DNA from: Gymnorhina tibicen | Taxonomy: Eukaryota; Chordata; Aves; Passeriformes; Artamidae | Length of the DNA stretch: 64,000 nt | Assembly: GCA_013399875.1 (NCBI GenBank) | Contig: VXAZ01002369.1 | Span: 207,459 to 271,458, forward strand | Reading direction: 5' to 3' | In this document: piece after piece, positions 46,538-58,460 of the stretch | Layout of the letters: each line of letters starts with the position of its first letter | Numbering within the stretch: position 1 is the stretch's first letter | Translations under genes and position numbers: made by a program | Notes under the pieces: generated by a model | Seen by the model: only the letters and a program-made list of their open reading frames with translations | The model's database searches: none | What the model was told of the DNA's origin: nothing

Positions 46538-46680
46538 GTTTTCTTGTTTTGGTTTGGTTTGGGTTTTTTTGTTTGGTTTGGCTTGAGGTTTTTTCTGGGG
46601 GAGAGTTGTGGGGGTTTTTTTTGTTGTTTCGGTTTTTTTTGTTTGGTCGGTTGGGGTTTTTTTGAGGCTTTAATGGTTTG
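46538..46680 (+). repeat. G/T-rich low-complexity tract
   Basis: About 140 bases made almost only of T and G on the + strand (TTTTGGTTTGGTTTGGGTTTT, GGGGGAGAGTTGTGGGGG, GGTCGGTTGGGG and similar). It is a decayed (TTTGG)n-like tract, related in composition to the repeat at 31765. Confidence 0.8.
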
Positions 46681-47939
46681 GTCCAGCTGGGGCAGTTTAG
46701 CTGATAAGATGTAATATCCTTTCCATGTCATAGCAAGTTGATGTTGAAAGGCATTCTGGGAACTCATAGACTGAATAAAAGACAATCTGAAAGTTTGGGA
46801 AGACATGGAAAATGAAATTGACCTCAGTGTTCAGAAATCAGGGCCATACAAAGATAAATTCTTTTTTACCTCTTTCAAGATCTCCTTAATAACTATGACT
46901 AGAGGAGAAATTGCACAGAGTTACGTAGGTGGGTGTTTTGATACAGCGGTGCAAGACAGAACAAAAGCTATTCCAGGATCTCAGTATAGTACTAACAGGC
47001 ACAGTGTTCCTCTAAGTATTGTAGTTGTGTCTTTTGTCCTTGAATACTCCCTTTTTACTAGCAGAACATCCATTTACTGATAAGGGAATGTCAAATCTTC
47101 ATGTTTCAGACATGGTACTCCATAAAGATAATTTTTAGACCTCATCATAATATCAACTCCAGTTTTGAAAGTTAATTTGAAAGCTTTTACTAAGACAAAT
47201 CATGGGAAAATTATACAAAAAGAAGGAATAACTGTTTATCTTACTGTGACATTGTATCTGTAAACCCTCTAAATCGCCTGAGTTTTCCATGTTTTTGTGG
47301 AGTCCTACAGTTCTAGAAATCTGTGCCACAGAAGGAACGGATTTTAGCTTTTACAGCACTGAATGAAGGCATTGAAGATAAGAAACTTTGGCTTACCTTG
47401 CTTACCCATATTAAAAACATCCTAGTATTTTTAATCTTTATTAACTTGTGTGTTATAGCGAAGATTTAAGATTTGGACAGGAAAGTACCTTTCTTTTTTT
47501 TTTTTCTCTCACAGGTATGAAATTTCATCCTTCACTTAACAAATCTGTGCCAGTGTCATAATTTCAAAAAACCCCCACAGTAGTAGGTATATGCTTAACA
47601 GTAGCCTTAAAAGAGTACTGAAATACCTGAAATATTATCAGGTCAAGTCTAGACATCAGAACAGAAAGTGAGTCTCATCATCTTGAGCTAATGCCTGGGC
47701 AAAGAACTGATAAGTAAAAGCTGATGAGATAGAAGCTAGGAAATGAGCATACATCTAATACAGAGCCAAGAACAACAGGAGATGGAATGCAGGAATTCTG
47801 AAAAGGAGATTGGTATGGGCAGAAGGATGAACCACCTGTAGCTGGGACTGACCAAGAGAAGAGAGAATGGTTTGCTGTAAGGGCAGGTGGTAGAAAGGGT
47901 AGATGCATAGAACAGGAGTCAGGCTCAAAAGTTCAGACA

Positions 47940-48296
47940 AAAGGGGGTCCAGGGAGAAATTATTGCAGCCTTTAAATACTTAAAAGGGGCTTATAAGAGA
48001 AAAATTTTTACCAGGGCTTGTAGCAACAGCATAAGGGGCAACAGTTTTAAACTTAAAGCAGTAGGTTTAGATTGGATATAAGGAAGAAATTCTCTGTGGT
48101 GACAGTGGTGAGACACCAGAACAGGTTGCCCAGAGGAATTGTGATGCCCTGTCCCTGGAAGTGTTCAAGGTCAGGTTGAATGGGGTTTTGAGAACCTGGT
48201 CTAATGCAAGTCTTCCCTGCCCATGGCAGGAGCATTGGCCTACATGACCTTTAAAGACCTTTTCCAGTAACAACCAGTCACAATTCTATGATTCTA
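47940..48296 (+). mobile_element. CR1 LINE 3' end, sense
   Basis: The CR1 3' region in the + direction: GCAGCCTTTAAATACTTAAAAGGGGCTTAT, GGATATAAGGAAGAAATTCT, GACACCAGAACAGGTTGCCCAGAG, TGTCCCTGGAAGTGTTCAAGG, ACCTGGTCTAATG, and an end of AATTCTATGATTCTAA, the characteristic CR1 tail. Fairly low divergence. Confidence 0.94.
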
Positions 48297-48883
48297 ATTT
48301 TCTGCACAGATATGGTGCCCCATGAAGGATTATGTTATCCACATAGCAGGCTGAATAGAAGTTTGCTGTCAGCCTTTACTCTGTAGGTTTTGTTTTTCCT
48401 TGAGTGCACTTGACTTTACAACTTTAGTAACAATCTTTCAGCTTAGGAATTTCTATCTACATTTGTTGAAGTGTACATGCAAAGCTATAAACTATTTTTC
48501 ATATTTTTCCTTTCCTCATTCCTGGACTACCTCTATATCCTTCAGTACTTCAGTATCAAAATAACACTGCTCCTCGAGGGGCCATATAAATAGAGGAATG
48601 TTTGCAAGGGCTTTATGTATCTGAGTTATACAAACTGTGTGCAAGTAGTCTGGGAAAATTTCAGAAGAGGTCTTACACTTGGATTGGAGACTGGTAGAAT
48701 TTTGAGACAAAACTGAAACAACCTGTTTTACTTTTTCACAGCACTGATTATGAGAAAGCTTTACATCATATTTTCATAGAATAATTGTAACAATATAATA
48801 CATCTTGATTATGAGACAAAGTTTCACCAATATAAAGCTGACAGATGCCACTCCATCACTTTCTGTGCTAATTTTCTATGTAG

Positions 48884-48987
48884 CAGGCTGAAGAGAAATT
48901 AGAAAAGGAGAACGAAGTGATGTTGAAGATTTGCTTTCAACTAGTTCTCCATAATGCTGAAGTCTCTGGACATGTTACATCAGCAAC
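48884..48987 (+). CDS. Possible alternative NEK10 exon (unconfirmed)
   Basis: An open block sits between a pyrimidine-rich acceptor TGCTAATTTTCTATGTAG (ends 48883; a second AG ends at 48886) and an ideal donor AC|GTAAGT at 48988. Only one frame is open, reading Q-A-E-E-K-L-E-K-E-N-E-V-M-L-K-I-C-F and on to S-G-H-V-T-S-A. It starts in phase 0 and ends with two bases of a codon, the same phases as exon 37704-37759. So it could replace that exon, joining 37619 to 49376 in frame. The helix-like E-E-x-L-E-x-E start faintly echoes that exon. I know no such segment in human NEK10, so it may be bird-specific or a chance open frame. Confidence 0.3.
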
Positions 48988-49375
48988 GTAAGTTAGAGCT
49001 GTCCCACAAATACATTGTGTTGCATTCAGGCTTCGTTGATTATCTGTGGGAGACATTTGCACCATGCTGCTCTGATTCTATTTGTGTGCTGTGCAGCCTA
49101 GTCCATAAATTTTGAGTCAGAGGCTCATTAGACAAACTAATTCCCTGCGTGTAGCATAAATGATAGAATTTCACCCAGAGATTTCTGCATCATAGTGTTG
49201 TAAACTATGAACTAAAACCATTTCGTTTGATAGACTTTTGTGGTTCCTTGGCTTCTACATCATGCTCATACATCAGCTTTCTGCTGGTAGCACAAAGATT
49301 GATCCCATGCCTTGTGAGTGTGAATAGTGGGAAATTCATACTTCCAACTACCTACTGATTTTTTTTCCCCCCCAG

Positions 49376-49433
49376 GTATCTCTGCTATCTGAAGGGAACA
49401 AAGAACTATTCAGCAAGAGAAGAGAAAGTGTGA
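49376..49433 (+). CDS. NEK10: NEK10 terminal coding exon with stop codon
   Basis: After a strong acceptor (T-run, C-run, AG ending 49375), the first G completes the Arg codon begun by exon 37759. The frame then reads Y-L-C-Y-L-K-G-T-K-N-Y-S-A-R-E-E-K-V and stops at TGA 49431-49433. Human NEK10 ends R-Y-H-S-Y-P-W-G-T-K-N-H-P-T-K-R, so Y, Y and G-T-K-N line up without gaps. The bird end is three residues longer. The phase agreement with exon 37704-37759 across an 11.6 kb intron is strong support. A different frame of this exon also stays open for 50 codons to TGA at 49526, but no upstream exon leads into it. Confidence 0.85.
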
Positions 49434-50630
49434 TTCTAAACAAAGGGTTTGGAACTGTTCCTAAAGAAGTCAATCTGCCTGTACTTCAGCAGAGGCTGAT
49501 TACCAAAGGGTCAAGCTTTGCTCAATGAATAGCATCCATATGGAATACCAATGTGGAACAGCTTCAAATATCATTTCAGGATGATACTCTTTAGCTTTGT
49601 TTACTGCATAAGCACTTTACAAGAAGCATTGTGAAAGATGCTTCCAGGTTTATACATTAGGAGAAAAGCACAATTCTGAACAGTACATATTTTCTATTTT
49701 TAGAATTTTTTTTAAGCTGTTGCATAGTCAGGAATGATAGTTCAGTAGCCTTATTTATATTCATGTATGCCTTCTGTGTAAAGAAAAAGAGCTTTGTAAT
49801 ATGACCAGACAGAAAATATATGTAGATTCACTGTACCAGAGTTAGAAACAGATTAAATACCATCAGTATCATTTTAATATTTAGAAGGAATTTCACTTCT
49901 TATCTTAGGATAATAGAAAATTCTAACGCTGATGTGACATGTTAATAGGCATTATTTGCAACTGGCATAGCTTCTGAAATCATTGCTATTTTAAAACCAG
50001 CTGGTTTTACTGCTATTTCTGTCTTCATAGTATATGTCTGTAGCCACACATTGTATAGATGTGTACATAAAATGTGCATTTTATATATACATTCGTTTTA
50101 CCCTTTAACAGACTTAAGTAAATTAAATACATTCTTTGCTGCTAATCAAAAGTACTTAAGGACACTTCCAGAATTTCAATATTTATTCACTGTGTTAAAT
50201 GTAGATAAAAATGTCTCACTCCAGTAGCAGAGAAGCTATGTTTTTGTCTACAGTTTAGTAAGGAATTCTTACTAAATGCAAAAGCTTTTCTCTGCAGTTG
50301 CTACTGTGGCAATCATAACTGTTGCAAATAACCAGGATGCACCTGGTGATTATCTCTGCTGAAAATTATTAGCTTTGTAGTCATCACACGATTACTTACA
50401 AGTAATTTGATACAGGTGTATGTTGTGTACATTTTTCTTTATTTTTTCCTCCCAGTGGTTTGTTTGTAACTTTAAATAGCTAATTGGCATTCATTTCATA
50501 ACAATTTAAGTGTATAATATTACCTTTGTGACTTCAATGCCCCAACCTGTGAAGCAGTGAAAAAGGGCCCAGTGGACAATGCAAAAAAAAAATAACAATA
50601 GTAATAAAATCGATCCTCTTTTCACACATG
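49434..50630 (+). other. NEK10: NEK10 3' untranslated region (predicted)
   Basis: AT-rich sequence with no recognised repeat, running from the stop codon to a polyadenylation signal at 50603. The length of ~1.2 kb is plausible for a 3'UTR. No transcript data are available here, so the end point is inferred. Confidence 0.55.
50603..50608 (+). terminator. Polyadenylation signal AATAAA, candidate end of NEK10
   Basis: AATAAA in the context GTAATAAAATCG, followed 25-45 bases later by a GT-rich stretch (ACATGTGTTATGTTG) as expected for cleavage. I noticed no earlier AATAAA after the stop codon. Confidence 0.55.
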
Positions 50631-53600
50631 TGTTATGTTGAAAGTCATCAGGTGCTGCCTTTGCATTGATACAATGGTGCAATGTTGATAGCTAAGGTCT
50701 GTTAAGGGTCAAGGCGTATCATTGCTGAGGTGTCACCAGCAGGTATCTACAGTGTGCACCATGAATCACTATAGGTGATGCATTTCCTTCAATGTTGCCA
50801 CTAAAACTCAATTTCTATTCCACTTCAGAGTGTTAGTTTTGCTTTGATAGAATGAAGAAAGGGAATGCAGTATGGTTAAATCTGGTGGATTATAAAGCAA
50901 ATCCACACTATATGTGACTGCCAATGGAAATGGTTACATGGATATTTTATCCAAAATTCTTCAATGAAATTCAACCTTGATATGTTCTACTCAAATTGCA
51001 TATGAATTCTAATAATAATTTTCCACTGAAATGGCATATAACCAATCCACACTTACAGTAACCTATTTTAATATAATTTTTTTCAGAAATTTGTTATAAT
51101 TCTAAACTGTTAGTGTGCACTGAATGCCTTAGAAATACTTTTGACTTTATTTCAAGTGTGTTTTGAAGTATCATAGTTTATATTTTTTCTGGATTTGTAT
51201 GATGTTAATTCATAATTTAGGGCGTTGTTTTTGTTGAGAAATAGAGTATAATGAATTACTCTGTGTTTTTTTAATGTATTTTTAGTGCTTTTAGCTTTGA
51301 AGCAACTTTTGTGCTTGTTTTTGTGACTGTGAGAAGTGGAATACTAGGTAGCAGCCAGCAGCGGAGCAGACTTCTCTCCAGTAACTCCAAGACAAGCAGT
51401 GGATTGGTGGCATGTGCAACCACCAAGGCTTTGATTTAAAGCAGAAATTCCATGGTCTTTTCTGTTTCTTTCCCAATGTTCAATAGGCCTTTTTTCCCCT
51501 CCCTGGCTGCAACAGAATGGACATGCTGACTGTTATAGGAAAGAGCTGATGCATTTTGCATGTAGGGCAACCAGTGGCTACAGAAGATTCATTATCTAAG
51601 CTGTTAAATAGTTTATGGCATGAGTACATAGATGCTCTCCACTGAGACCAGCTTCCATTATGTTTCCCACTGTATGAAAAGTAACAAGAGCCAGTTCTGA
51701 CATGAATGATTTCTGTACAGCTAAATTCTGTATAGACAACATGGGTAAAGCCTATTTAGGGAAACACAGAAACCAAAAGTAAGTTGCTCAATATCATTCA
51801 GTAAATCATCAGCAAAGCTGAGAATGGAACTGACATCTCCTAGGTTCCAGTCCAGTTCATAACTGGTATCCTTCAAGGTGCGTAGCTCTTTTTTTCTCAT
51901 ATGTTTGTCATCTTTAATATAGCTTGTGCAAAAACCTGAGACACAGTCATAGCTGTACTTCCTATTTAGCTAATTGAAAAAGATCCTTCAAAGTGTGGTA
52001 CTAGCCATGTTGAAACACTGTACTGAACTACAGCTAACTTTTGATTATTTGTGAGTTCATCTAAACTGTGATTTAAGCCTTTCTTTCAGTTTGCTTGGCT
52101 GCAGTGGAGTACCTGAGATTATGTAGTTTTCTGCCTTCTATTATTCATGCACTTACTTTCTACAGTCATCTGATTACAAGTACTTTCTCAGAATGTACTG
52201 TGTATATATTCTGTAGCCTGATTTACATATGTTGTGCTCTGTCTGAATCATTTCCCAGGCTCCTTTCATATCCCTGAATAATCAGATTTTGACATAGGAC
52301 CAAATCATTAGTTCTACTCCATAAGGGAATTCCTGTTTACAGGCACAGAATAATGTGTTTCAAGACTGTTTCTTACAGTCATTGTAACTTTTTGGGATTA
52401 GTGCCCGGTTATTGGTATTTCTTGTCAAGAAATTTGACTAGTTGTAGAACTTTTGGAATTACGTTAATTAAAGAAGAAAGACCCAACAAATTTCCATGCT
52501 GTAAACAGGAAACCTTCTAGCAGTGACTTCCTCAAACTGAATAATAGACACAATTTTAGCATGTATGAATTCTGCCCTACTTTTGGGAAGAACCAGCAAT
52601 TCTGAATGACTGCATTTCAGGAGATGTGAAAAGAGGAAGCCACTTGAGAATATTTGGGTTTGACTGGATGAATTCACCATGCACTTGAATTAAAAAACTT
52701 CTCAGCTGAAGGTTTCATAATTCAATTTGTCTAGACAGATAACAGCAATTGGAAACAAAGGATTATCTTCTAATTAATTTTGTTTTGTGACTTGAAGGAA
52801 GCTAAATTATACGAATACTCTGTGTTCAACTGTTCTCAACAGGAGACAGTGAGAATCGTAATGAGAAAACTAGTAATTTTAAAATATTTGACATTTGAGT
52901 CCTCAAATATCCTACCAAAATAAAAACTTACTTCTTTGAAAGTTTTGTGTTCATAATTGAACCCATTGTCCACTGCTGTATTTTGACCTATGTTTCTAAT
53001 TTCCACCAGGAAATGGTGGACATGTTCCCTGACTTAAACTGTAATTGGATTTACTCAGTTTTGCTCCAAATTTAGGCTTGCTGTAGCTTCATTACTGTCT
53101 TTCGTCTGCCTCCATCTCCATTGGTGCAATGTAAGCAAATACAGTTGAGAGTTTGCCTTAGCAATGGAATCTGTAGCCAGTCACAGTCCAAATCTTTACA
53201 GACAATGAAAACGCACACATTTTTTGTATATATATCTGTGTGTATATATAAGTAATATATATATATGAGATTTTTTAAGTTAGTATAGTTGAAACCTTAG
53301 CAGTCTAATTCAAGAATCATTATTAGTCTAGATCTGTTGCAGGAAAAACAAAGAATAATAATGCAGTTAAATTGCTTTACAAACACTTTTTGCTTCCCCC
53401 CATTTGGGGCAGTTACGCTCACCTTTCCACTGCTCCTTAGTGTCCCAAGGTCAGTGGTTTGGTTCTTGTGGGGTTGTCAGTAGTTGCAGTGCTGTCCTAG
53501 GAAGAACAGGATGTTCATATTGATGGCTCCATCTTCCTCACTCTGGGATCCACCATTTGGAATCATTTATCTACATTTGCTAATACACTTTTACTCCTTT

Positions 53601-56600
53601 GCCTTTTCTTTGTTGGTTTGCAGCTCCATGAGACATCTGGATTTATGATGTGTGGTGCATTTTACATGTACTGGACACTCTTTCTTTGTTCTCTTAGATA
53701 CCTCTAACCCCACTTTTGTCCAGGTCTGCATTTTGTTACTGATCATGGCTGAGTTGTTTATAGTTACCAGTGCCAAGTCTGTGCCTCATCTCTTACCATC
53801 CCGTAGCTGAATTCTTCTATACCACATCCTGTGTTTTAAGGCACAGCTCTCCTAAGGTCTCTGCTATCAGACCAGGCCTGTATCTCTTCATACTACGTAT
53901 TAACGTTAGTCTCGTAAGTATCTCATTATACATTGAGTAACCACATTTTACAGCTATCTGCATAAAACTATCCTTGTTCAAAGATAAATCAGAGTAAAAC
54001 AAATTAGAGGTATTGAACTGGTCAGTTGGAGGAATCACAAACACAGCTGTTCCAATTGAAACAAAGATATATTCAGACAAAGCACAGTTGACAAGCCTCA
54101 GGACTTGTGAAGCCTTGCGAATTCAGCATGAAGTTTATGGCCTGTTGGTGGTAGTGGTACTGCTGTATTACAGAGCTGTAAGATTGCAGCTTCCAAAACT
54201 TTTAAAAATGCACTGACTCTTGTTCCTGTACCCTGTGTACTGCTTTTAATGCCCTCAAAAGGTACAAGTCATTAAACACCCTGGCCATATTCCCATGTGT
54301 CAGAAAAGAAGGAAGATCTTGTTGCTGAAGTGTGGTGTCTATGGTCTGGCTGTTGTGTGATCAGCAATACTTCTTTAAAGAGGACTAATGTTTCCAAGCT
54401 TGTCGAAATGGTGAATTGCTGTTGCCGAGCATGTGACCATGTGGCTGAACAAGTGGTCAGATAGCTGTGCTTCAGAGCAGCAAGCAGTGCTGCAGCAGGA
54501 TAAAAAGGAAAAGATGAAAACAGGAGATGGACGTCATAAGGCAGAAAATGAGTCTCTTTGCCAAAGGCATGGTCTGAATACAGAGAACTCACTGCCTGTG
54601 CACCTGGTGCAGCCTACGCTGCAGTGCTGATGGATGAGAAGAGACCACTGACTTTGTGAACTGAGCAGAACATGCTCTGTGGTGTTCCAGCAGTATGTGG
54701 GCATCTTGGATCCTTGATAGCAGGGCTCCATGAGGAATAGTTTGATTATTACTGATTGTAGCTACTGAAAAGATCATGACTATGAGGATACGCTATTGGA
54801 GAGTGGGATGTCAGACGATTTGCTCCCTGAGCTTTCTTGTGGTTTTCTTATCTTTTCTACCTGGTCTTCATCCAGCATAGGGATGGAGTTGTTCCACAGA
54901 GGAGCCAGCAGGAGCACAGTAAACCCCGGAGACTTTTGTAAAATTCTACAATGCAATCTGTTAGTCCTAAATTATGTTGTGCTGAATGGATCATTTCTGC
55001 AATTAGATTTATATTGCAGAGAGTAGGCATTAAATAAATGGGTGAGGTGTAGCACTCTGTAACTGCAGACAGCTATTTTTAAAGATGTCTTCAGTGAGGC
55101 CTAAATTAAGGTTGACCTATTTGTCATTTTCACTTCTTTGAGACAGACATTTACCATGCTCCTTTACATATGGTTTGAATACCCTCTCTGAATAAGAAAG
55201 CCTGGCAGTTAACTGGAACTTTACCTTGAGTGACCTGCCCACTGACTTTCAAAAAGATTAAATGATGATGCAATATAGTGATTTTTTAAATTGAAAAATA
55301 ATTACAGAATGGGTGGAAATAGATGTTCCTGACATGAAAGAGTAATGGACAAGGAAAAATATCGTGTTCCAGTTAATCAACAGTGAACTAACTTCTCATA
55401 GTCCTGTTCTAAGTAAGAAGTCACTGTTGCAGGAGAGGCTGGGTGGAAATCAGTGGTACAAACCATTTTTTTACCAATAGGAAAATCACTTTGTGTTCAG
55501 ATTTCATTAGGTGAAACTGAGTGTACTTGACAGAGCAGAAGTTTGAGACAACTATTGAAGAGGTTCAGTAAACTCAAAACAAGACAATAATAATTGAGCA
55601 GTGTTCTGCTGAAATCACTATACATTGTGGAGTATTTGAATATCTGATCAGGCTACTTCTCTGCAATTTCATTTGCTGAGACGTGAGACTGCCCATACTC
55701 ACCAAATAAGTATTGTAAGTATTTCTAAGAATGAGTTGCCTCTCTCATGCATTTTCTAAATCGCGTGGCCTTTGCATTGGTGCTTCTAGCACTGAGGTCA
55801 CACAGAGGAGATCAGGGTATATTGCTATAGAACCTGGGGATCAGCAAATTCCTACAAGGAAGGAATTCTTGCAGCTTTTTCTTACCAATGTAACATAGAA
55901 AACTAGGTAGTGTGGCTGGAATATAGAGCTAGAACAGCAAAAAACCACTCAGCATACTGATACTATCCTGGTGAGTACTCAGGGAAGACTTTGTTGAAGC
56001 TGCCGCTATAGAGGCATTTTGGAAGCTGACTGTCCCCTAATGCAGGATGCCTGGAAAGTATGTGTAGGTTCTAATCAAATTGAGTTTTCTTAGAATTAGT
56101 AGCAGGAAAAAGATAATCTCCACATAACCGAAGCTATGCTCAATTTATCAATTTTTAACCTTTTTATTACCTTCTGTTTCAATTGCTTCATGTATTCCTG
56201 CTTGTTTTTGTCAGCCTGTGAAAAGAAGATAGTACACTTAGGGGAGAGATTAATTTCTTCAGGCTATTTTTCAAGATTTGTTATTTGATTTTGTGTATTC
56301 CTCTGTAGCTGCACTGTTCTTTTGTATACCTCAGAAAGATCTAGAAGATATTCTTAGTTCTTCAGCCAAGCATGCTTGGCAACAAGCTGCATCTTTTTGT
56401 TTAAAAATGAAGAGGGTTACCCATCTTTTTTGAAGTGTGATTGTTACCCCTCTCTGGTCTCATTCCTATTTATCAAGACTGCACATTGCAAATATTCACT
56501 GTTTACTGTTTCAAAGAGACAAGCTGAATGCACTGCATTCAAATAAACTGAAAAAAATATTGAAGGGTATCCTAAAACATGTTTCAACATAATCCGTAAA

Positions 56601-57689
56601 AGAAAGCCCAGTGAATTTTGTACTGAATTTCTGTAATCATCACTGCAGCACATGCTGCTGTTTTTTTCCTAAAGCAAATTCTATCTGTCCTCTTCACTAA
56701 AATGTGTTAAGTGCTTGACAGTAATTATTCTACATGTTTGCTTCATTAGCAAGTAAAATATTAAGGTTTAAATATCCTTAATTGTAGGGACTGACATCCT
56801 GTAGCTTTGGCTCATTTTTATGTTTTTAAAAAGCCTTTAGATTTGTTGGTGTTCCAGTATTAGTCTTTCATATCTGAGGAGGTTTTTTTCCATTTTTTTC
56901 CATTCAATTTTAGAGGGAGGTGAAGGTTATTACTGTTTGTCACTGGGACAAAGTAGATGGAGGAGGAGGAAAGAATCATGGTAAATGTTTTGAAATTTCA
57001 TTATTACACTGGAGAGCTTTGTTTAGATGAGATAAGGCAGCTGTGTTTTTGTAATGTATCAGAGGATTTACTAGTAATTTGCATTTCTGTACAGCTTTCA
57101 ATTTAAGGCTCTGAAGTGCTTTATAGACATCAATTAACTAAATCTTTTAGCACCCAAACTAGGTAAAGATTAAGATCCTTATCTTACAGATTCAAAAGCT
57201 ATACAGAGACAGATGAGCTAGCAATACCTTTACTCTTTTACCCATAAACCAGAACTCTGGTGGAAGGTTTTGTTGAGTGAAACAGCACATCATAGATGAG
57301 AACAGCAAGTTCTTGAGAATTGTTGTAGACCTATTTCACTTCGGGCTGTAAGACCAAAGTTTCTTGAAATTTTTATTTGTATTTTAGCAATTACATCCTC
57401 TTTCTTCTCTCAAAAAGAAGGCTTTACATCTTCTTACTATCTTACATCTAAGAATATTCATATAATTATTCACTTGTTTGGAAAAAGAAGCTTTTCTATG
57501 TGTTCCTGAAGAGATCAAATCCCATTTCCATGAGCTTGGCTCGCTTTCTGGTCCTGCTACTTACACCACAGTTAATAATTTATTTAAAAAATAAAGTGCG
57601 GGGAATATTTCTCTGGACTCCCACAGAAGCAGAAATGTAGTGATTTAAAGTTGTCTTTTGACCTCATTCCTAGCTGCTGTTGATGCAGC
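50631..57689. other. Intergenic, nothing recognised
   Basis: AT-rich unique sequence downstream of NEK10. No gene, RNA or repeat family recognised apart from an AT microsatellite at 53226-53268. In mammals LRRC3B follows the 3' end of NEK10 after a long gap; no part of it was seen here. Confidence 0.55.
53226..53268 (+). repeat. (TA)n/(TG)n microsatellite
   Basis: GTATATATATCTGTGTGTATATATAAGTAATATATATATATGAG. Simple repeat. Confidence 0.85.
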
Positions 57690-58460
57690 CGATTGCATGG
57701 ATGTCCTAGTACTGCCACTAGCAAACTGAAAAAGGAAACCAGCAAAAGGGCAGAAACTGGAGTGGTGAATGAGGATGTGCAGATTCATTTTTGTAGGAAA
57801 GGACTCAAGTTGAACATGAGCCAGCAGTGTGTCCTTGTGGCACAGAAGGTGAATGGGATCCTGGGCTGCATTATGAGGAGTTTTGACAGCAGGTCAAGGG
57901 AGGTGATCCTTCCTCTCTGCTCAGCACTATTGAGGCCATACCCAGAGTTCTGTGTCCAGTGCTGGGCTCCCAGCACAAGAGAGACATGGACATTCTGGAG
58001 AGAGCCCAACAAAGAGAGCCAGGCAGAGGGCCCCAAAGGTGATGAAAGGATAGGAACGTCTCACATAGGACAAAAGGCTGAGGGAGCTGGGACTGTCCAC
58101 ATGTAGAAGAAGAGGCTGAGGAGGATCTTATCAAAGTGTATAAATATCTGAAGGGAAGGTGCAAAGGGGACAAAACCAGGCTCTTTTTAGTGGTGCCCGG
58201 TGTCAGGACCAATGGCAGTGGGCACGAAGATCAAAACCAGGAGTCTCTGCCTGAACACATTTTCACTGGGATGGTGACCAAACTCTGACATAGATTTTCC
58301 AGGGAGGTTGTGGATTCTCCATTCTTGGAGCTATTCAGAAAGCCTCTGGACATGGTCCTGGGTACTGAGCTCTAGGTGGCCCTGCTTGAGCAAGGCAGTT
58401 GGGCCAGATGACCTGCAGATGTCCCTTCCACCCTCAACCACTCTGTAGTTCTGTGAATTT
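57690..58460 (+). mobile_element. CR1 LINE 3' part, sense (~0.77 kb)
   Basis: CR1 words in the + direction: ATGAGCCAGCAGTGTGTCCTTG, GGTGAATGGGATCCTGGGCTGCATTA, GGGAGGTGATCCTTCC, CAGAGTTCTGTGTCCAGTGCTGGGCTCC, AGAGAGACATGGACATTCTGGAG, GGTTGTGGATTCTCC, TGGTCCTGG, CTAGGTGGCCCTGCTTGAGCAAGGCAGTTGGGCCAGATGACC, and the end GTCCCTTCCACCCTCAACCACTCTGTAGTTCTGTGA. It covers the last part of ORF2 and the 3'UTR. A 137-codon open frame starting at 57693 is a product of this element, not a host gene. Confidence 0.93.

Larger units (their letters stand above)
37760..49375 (+). other. Last NEK10 intron (11.6 kb), repeat-rich
   Basis: It runs from the GTCAGT donor to a strong acceptor, a run of T then C8AG ending at 49375. 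It holds an antisense CR1, two - strand LTRs, an ATT/ATC microsatellite, a possible RNase-H-like remnant, a GT-rich tract, a sense CR1 and one open exon-like block (48884-48987), each listed separately. Confidence 0.75.
2045..50630 (+). pseudogene. NEK10: NEK10, 3' half of gene (probably disabled)
   Basis: Nine exons on the + strand, in the right order, match the C-terminal half of NEK10 (NIMA-related kinase 10), a Ser/Thr/Tyr kinase with an N-terminal armadillo-repeat part, a kinase domain and a long tail. In mammals it is linked to motile-cilium function and G2/M checkpoint control. Identity is very secure: peptides such as CILYQMAT, YSTNML, LTPDAEARPDIVEVS, RRTQRYFMEANRN, VSQRKVRQISDP, IERFKKSLF and IEEVLEESGYY are those of NEK10. 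The N-terminal half and the kinase N-lobe lie upstream of this window. The gene seems damaged: a frameshift, a loss of the D-x-W Asp, a stop codon and a lost splice acceptor. Exons outside these lesions remain open and in phase. Gene identity ~0.97; the pseudogene verdict is an inference that depends on the assembly being right. Confidence 0.65.

Noticed and set aside
49376..49528. Fifty-codon open frame (phase 0) in the terminal exon region
   Set aside because: No recognised exon leads into it in that phase; the other frame matches the NEK10 C-terminus, so this is taken as coincidence in the 3'UTR.
57693..58106. 137-codon + strand open frame
   Set aside because: Lies inside the sense CR1 and reads its diverged sequence; not a host gene.
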